Position numbers and translations under genes: made by a program
From: an uncultured Phascolarctobacterium sp.
GTDB lineage: Bacteria > Bacillota > Negativicutes > Acidaminococcales > Acidaminococcaceae
Length of the DNA stretch: 16,849 nucleotides
Assembly: GCA_900554395.1 (NCBI GenBank)
Contig: USHB01000009.1
Location: forward strand, 1-16,849
Reading direction: 5' to 3'
In this document: piece after piece, positions 13,920-16,849 of the stretch
Layout: each line of letters begins with the position of its first letter
Position numbering within the stretch: position 1 is the first letter of the stretch
Notes under the pieces: generated by a model
Told to the model about the DNA's origin: nothing
The model's database searches: none
The model's input: only the letters and a program-made list of their open reading frames with translations

Positions 13920-14672
13920 ATGGAAGATAAGATTACTATTGAAAACCTCGATTTGTATTACAGCGAATTTCATGCGCTGAAAAATATTAACATGCATATC
14001 CGCGAAAAAGAAATAACTGCTTTTATCGGGCCTTCCGGGTGCGGTAAATCTACTTTGCTGCGCTGCCTTAACCGTATGAATGATTTGGTTGAAGGCTGCC
14101 GCGTTACCGGCAAAGTGCTTTTAAACGGCGATGACATTTACCTTAACGATGATGTAAACATGCTGCGTAAACGTGTAGGCATGGTATTCCAAAAGCCTAA
14201 TCCGTTTCCGATGAGCGTTTATGATAATATCGCTTTCGGACCGAGAACCCACGGCATTCACAATAAAAGCAAACTTGATGATATTGTTGAAGATTCTTTG
14301 CGTAAAGCTGCAATTTGGGATGAAGTTAAAGACCGCCTTGATAAAAGCGCACTTGGTTTTTCCGGCGGGCAGCAGCAGCGTTTGTGCATAGCAAGGGCTC
14401 TTGCCGTTCAGCCTGAAGTGCTTCTGATGGACGAACCTACTTCAGCGCTTGACCCTATTTCTACTTTGAAAATTGAAGACCTTGCAGTAGAATTAAAACA
14501 GAATTATACTATTGTTATAGTAACGCACAATATGCAGCAGGCAGTACGCATCTCCGATAAAACAGCATTCTTCCTTTTAGGGGAAGTTGTTGAGTTTAAC
14601 GATACTGAAACATTGTTCAGCAATCCTAAAGAGAAAAAGACAGAAGATTATATTACAGGGAGGTTCGGCTGA
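13920..14672 (+). CDS. pstB: Phosphate ABC transporter ATPase PstB
   Basis: This 250-residue cytoplasmic ATPase is the expected length for PstB. Walker A GPSGCGKS is at residues 37-44, followed by [11 protein letters not shown], which is diagnostic of PstB. Other elements are the Q-loop in [17 protein letters not shown], signature [15 protein letters not shown] (here FSGGQQQR), Walker [13 protein letters not shown] and the switch histidine in VTHNMQQA. The ending [12 protein letters not shown] is the standard PstB C-terminus. ATG 13920 follows AAAGGGA inside pstA. Its TGA shares one base with the phoU start. Confidence 0.95.
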   Translation: MEDKITIENLDLYYSEFHALKNINMHIREKEITAFIGPSGCGKSTLLRCLNRMNDLVEGCRVTGKVLLNGDDIYLNDDVNMLRKRVGMVFQKPNPFPMSVYDNIAFGPRTHGIHNKSKLDDIVEDSLRKAAIWDEVKDRLDKSALGFSGGQQQRLCIARALAVQPEVLLMDEPTSALDPISTLKIEDLAVELKQNYTIVIVTHNMQQAVRISDKTAFFLLGEVVEFNDTETLFSNPKEKKTEDYITGRFG

Positions 14673-15352
14673 TGGTAAGAAGCAGATTTATGGCACAAAT
14701 GGAGCAGCTCAATACCGAACTTATCGTTATGGGCACCTTGTGCGAAAACGCTTTGGAAAAAGTTGCGAATGCGCTTGATAACCCTACTGATGAAGTATCA
14801 AGGGATATTATAATTTTAAGCAAAAAGACAGAGGAAAAAGAAAGGGAACTGGAGAATATCTGCATTAACCTTTTGCTGAAACAGCAGCCGGTTGCATCCG
14901 ACCTGCGCCAGATTTCTTCTGCACTGAAAATTGTAACCGATATGCGTCGCATCGGCGAAGTTGCCGGCAATATTGCCGAAATTTTAAGCCAGGATAATTT
15001 AAGAATGGATTATGACACTACAATTCTTAAACAAATGGCTTCTGTAACCAAAAAAATGGTATCCAATACTCTGGATGCTTTTGTAAAAAGCGATATCCGC
15101 ACGGCACAGCAGGTTGAACGTGATGATGATCAGGTCGACGAGCTGTTTGCCCAGGCTAAACGCGAGCTTATCCATATCATCCGCAATACTCAGGACAGCG
15201 GCGAGCAGGCAATTGATTACCTGATGATTGCCAAATACTTTGAAAAAGTAGGCGACCATGCCGTAAACATTTCCCAATGGGTATTGTTTATGATAACAGG
15301 AACGCTTGAGGAGGAAGGCATACATGATATTCTGCGTGGAGGACGATCCTAA
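14672..15352 (+). CDS. phoU: Phosphate signalling protein PhoU
   Basis: This 226-residue all-helical cytoplasmic protein has two repeated PhoU three-helix bundles (about residues 15-103 and 118-206). FMAQMEQLNTELIVMGTLCENAL is the typical N-terminal helix, and QPVASDLRQISSALKIVTDMRRIGEVAGNIAEI matches the PhoU core, with the acidic/arginine positions used for metal binding. The second repeat contains YLMIAKYFEKVGDHAVNISQWVLF, the standard closing motif. PhoU links PstB activity to PhoR so that the Pho regulon is off when phosphate is plentiful. Its ATG overlaps the pstB stop by one base, and its 3' end overlaps phoP by 29 bases. Confidence 0.93.
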   Translation: MVRSRFMAQMEQLNTELIVMGTLCENALEKVANALDNPTDEVSRDIIILSKKTEEKERELENICINLLLKQQPVASDLRQISSALKIVTDMRRIGEVAGNIAEILSQDNLRMDYDTTILKQMASVTKKMVSNTLDAFVKSDIRTAQQVERDDDQVDELFAQAKRELIHIIRNTQDSGEQAIDYLMIAKYFEKVGDHAVNISQWVLFMITGTLEEEGIHDILRGGRS

Positions 15353-16004
15353 TATCCGCGAACTTGAAGTTTATACATTAAAGTCCACAGGTTTTCCGGC
15401 GATAGGGCTGGAAACCAGCGAAGAACTTTTTAAAGCGCTGGAAACTGTTGTGCCGCAGCTGATTATTCTTGATATTATGCTGCCGGGCGATGACGGTATT
15501 GCGGTGCTTAAACGCCTGCGCCGTGATAAACGCACGGCAGGCATACCGGTTATCATGGCTACTGCCAAAGGTTCGGAATTTGATAAAGTAATGGGGCTTG
15601 ACAGCGGTGCTGATGATTATATTGCCAAACCTTTCGGCATGATGGAAATGGTATCGCGCGTTAAGGCGGTGCTGCGCCGTTATATAAGAGAAGATAAAAC
15701 AAATGAATTAACTGCCGGCGTCATAAAAATGGATATTGCACGCCATATGGTTTTTGTAAATAACGATGAAGTTGTGCTTACCTACAAGGAATTTGAGGTG
15801 CTGCATAAATTGATGGAACGTCCCGGTCAGGTATTTACCCGCGAACAGCTTCTTACAGATATTTGGGGGTATGATTTTGCCGGCGAAACACGTACTGTTG
15901 ATGTTCATATCCGTACATTGCGCCAAAAACTCGGTTCTGCCAGCACGGTGATTGAAACTGTGCGCGGCGTGGGTTACCGCATAGGAGCCGAACATGAAAA
16001 ATAA
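15324..16004 (+). CDS. phoP: OmpR-family response regulator PhoP/PhoB
   Basis: This 226-residue two-component regulator is probably that of the phosphate regulon. The receiver domain (residues 1-118) has acidic pocket E6-D7-D8, phospho-acceptor D50 in LIILDIMLP, switch T80 and K102 in AKPF. A winged-helix DNA-binding domain follows (about 128-223), with LTYKEFEVLHKLMERPGQVFTREQLL and VDVHIRTLRQKLG, then VRGVGYRIG. The frame is open six codons earlier, but MIFCVEDDPNIREL is the usual beginning and GGAGGAAGG precedes ATG 15324. It overlaps phoU by 29 bases and phoR by 11. Its place directly after pst-phoU and before a sensor kinase, with a Pho box upstream of pstS, supports PhoP/PhoB rather than another OmpR regulator. 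Confidence 0.9.
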   Translation: MIFCVEDDPNIRELEVYTLKSTGFPAIGLETSEELFKALETVVPQLIILDIMLPGDDGIAVLKRLRRDKRTAGIPVIMATAKGSEFDKVMGLDSGADDYIAKPFGMMEMVSRVKAVLRRYIREDKTNELTAGVIKMDIARHMVFVNNDEVVLTYKEFEVLHKLMERPGQVFTREQLLTDIWGYDFAGETRTVDVHIRTLRQKLGSASTVIETVRGVGYRIGAEHEK

Positions 16005-16849
16005 AATTTTCAGAACGCTGGTAGCACTTGCCGCAACGGCAGTGCTGCTGGCTTCTCTTTTAATAACATTCGTTGTATCGCAGGACTTTTTTAACGAAAC
16101 AAAAAAAGAACTGAGGCAGGAAGCCCGTTATATCAGTATGGGGCTGCAAAGCGGCGGCAATAGTTATTTAAATCTTATTGCGGCAGAAAATTCGGACGAT
16201 GTGCGCATTACCCTTATTGATACAGACGGCACGGTTTTGTTTGACAATCAGGCCGAAGCAAATACGCTGGAAAACCATGCAATGCGGCAGGAAGTTATGG
16301 AAGCGGTAGAAAAAGGCTCCGGCGAGGAAGAACGTTTTTCGGATACTTTGGACAAAACGACTTATTATTATGCTGTACGCCTTGATGACGGAAAAATTTT
16401 GCGTCTGGCACGCACTATTGACAGCATTTATAAATCGGTAACGCAAATGATGCCGTTTATGTTTGGCATAGTAATTTTGGTTGCGCTTTTGGCAAGTATT
16501 GCGGCGCGCAGGCTCACCAAAAAACTTGTTAAGCCGTTAGATATGGTGAACCTTGATGAACCGCTTGATAATGATACTTATGACGAACTGGCTCCGTTTT
16601 TGACGCGTATAGCCAAGCAAAAACGCCAGCTTAGCAAAAACCTTGACAAACTGCGCCGCAAGCAGGAAGAACTGACTATTATTACCAATAATATGAGCGA
16701 AGGCCTGGTGCTGTTAAACGGGCATAAAAATGTGCTTTTTGTTAATGAAAGTGCCGCCAAAATTTTTGGCTTTAACAGCCAGACGGCTATTGGCAAAAAT
16801 ATTTTAAGCGTTGACCGCGCGCAGGAAGTGCAGGACCTTTTACAAAAAA
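15994..16849 (+). CDS. phoR: Sensor histidine kinase PhoR, N-terminal part
   Basis: The gene runs off the right edge; 285 residues are visible. ATG 15994 follows AGGAG by six bases and overlaps the phoP stop. Residues 1-7 are basic, 8-28 form a membrane helix, and about 29-152 an extracytoplasmic sensor region including the segment VRITLIDTDGTVLFD (70-84). Residues about 153-170 form a second membrane helix. A basic linker (RRLTKKLVKPL) and coiled-coil-like helix (about 200-228) follow, then the start of a PAS domain at NMSEGLVLLNGHKNVLFVNESAAKIFG (233-259). The His-box and ATP-binding domain lie outside the window. The layout matches Firmicutes PhoR kinases, which phosphorylate PhoP when phosphate is scarce. 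Confidence 0.88.
   Translation, partial: MKNKIFRTLVALAATAVLLASLLITFVVSQDFFNETKKELRQEARYISMGLQSGGNSYLNLIAAENSDDVRITLIDTDGTVLFDNQAEANTLENHAMRQEVMEAVEKGSGEEERFSDTLDKTTYYYAVRLDDGKILRLARTIDSIYKSVTQMMPFMFGIVILVALLASIAARRLTKKLVKPLDMVNLDEPLDNDTYDELAPFLTRIAKQKRQLSKNLDKLRRKQEELTIITNNMSEGLVLLNGHKNVLFVNESAAKIFGFNSQTAIGKNILSVDRAQEVQDLLQK

Noticed and set aside
16534..16680. Apparent lack of a canonical HAMP domain after the second membrane helix of PhoR
   Set aside because: Many Firmicutes PhoR kinases have this basic linker plus coiled coil before the PAS domain, so it is not evidence of a defect or novelty.

Overview
The window reads as chromosomal DNA of a Gram-negative-type (diderm) member of the Firmicutes, most likely a gut Negativicutes such as Phascolarctobacterium or a relative. 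This is inference. The transport and phosphate genes look Firmicutes-like: lipoprotein binding proteins, strong GGAGG-type ribosome sites, TTTAACA direct repeats resembling Bacillus Pho boxes, and pstSCAB-phoU followed by a phoP/phoR pair. Yet there is also a full-length classical autotransporter with an outer-membrane beta-barrel, which requires an outer membrane. No tRNA, rRNA, CRISPR array or intact mobile element was seen.

Layout. (1) 1-227 is the 3' end of a corrinoid (B12-binding) protein gene, closed by a two-way terminator. (2) 293-1273, minus strand: a cyclase/kynurenine formamidase-like protein and a small DUF2695-like protein. (3) 1274-1669: a divergent intergenic region with a good promoter for each direction. 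(4) 1670-6376: a complete branched-chain amino-acid ABC importer, livK-livH-livM-livG-livF, with a terminator-like hairpin after livK and translational overlaps at livM/livG and livG/livF. (5) 6377-9344: a promoter with a seven-G run in its spacer, then an 895-residue autotransporter. Its AT-rich passenger changes abruptly to a GC-richer translocator near base 8400. (6) 9432-9770: a small helix-turn-helix protein of unknown role. (7) 9851-10912, minus strand: a cytoplasmic TPR protein of unknown function. (8) 11063-16849: the phosphate-starvation cassette, with a Pho-box-like promoter followed by pstS, pstC, pstA, pstB, phoU, phoP and the 5' part of phoR.

How the genes work together. LivK would deliver branched-chain (or related) amino acids to the LivHM channel, driven by LivGF. 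PstS would deliver phosphate to PstCA, driven by PstB. PhoU would relay transporter state to the PhoR kinase and PhoP regulator, and PhoP probably controls the operon through the repeats upstream of pstS.

The most unusual observation is that PstS is circularly permuted. The block normally forming the second half of the protein (with the DGSGTR loop) comes first, and the block with the GSSSVTP loop and the IFTG-x-W segment comes last. The second is the G-run promoter, a plausible phase-variation switch for the surface protein.
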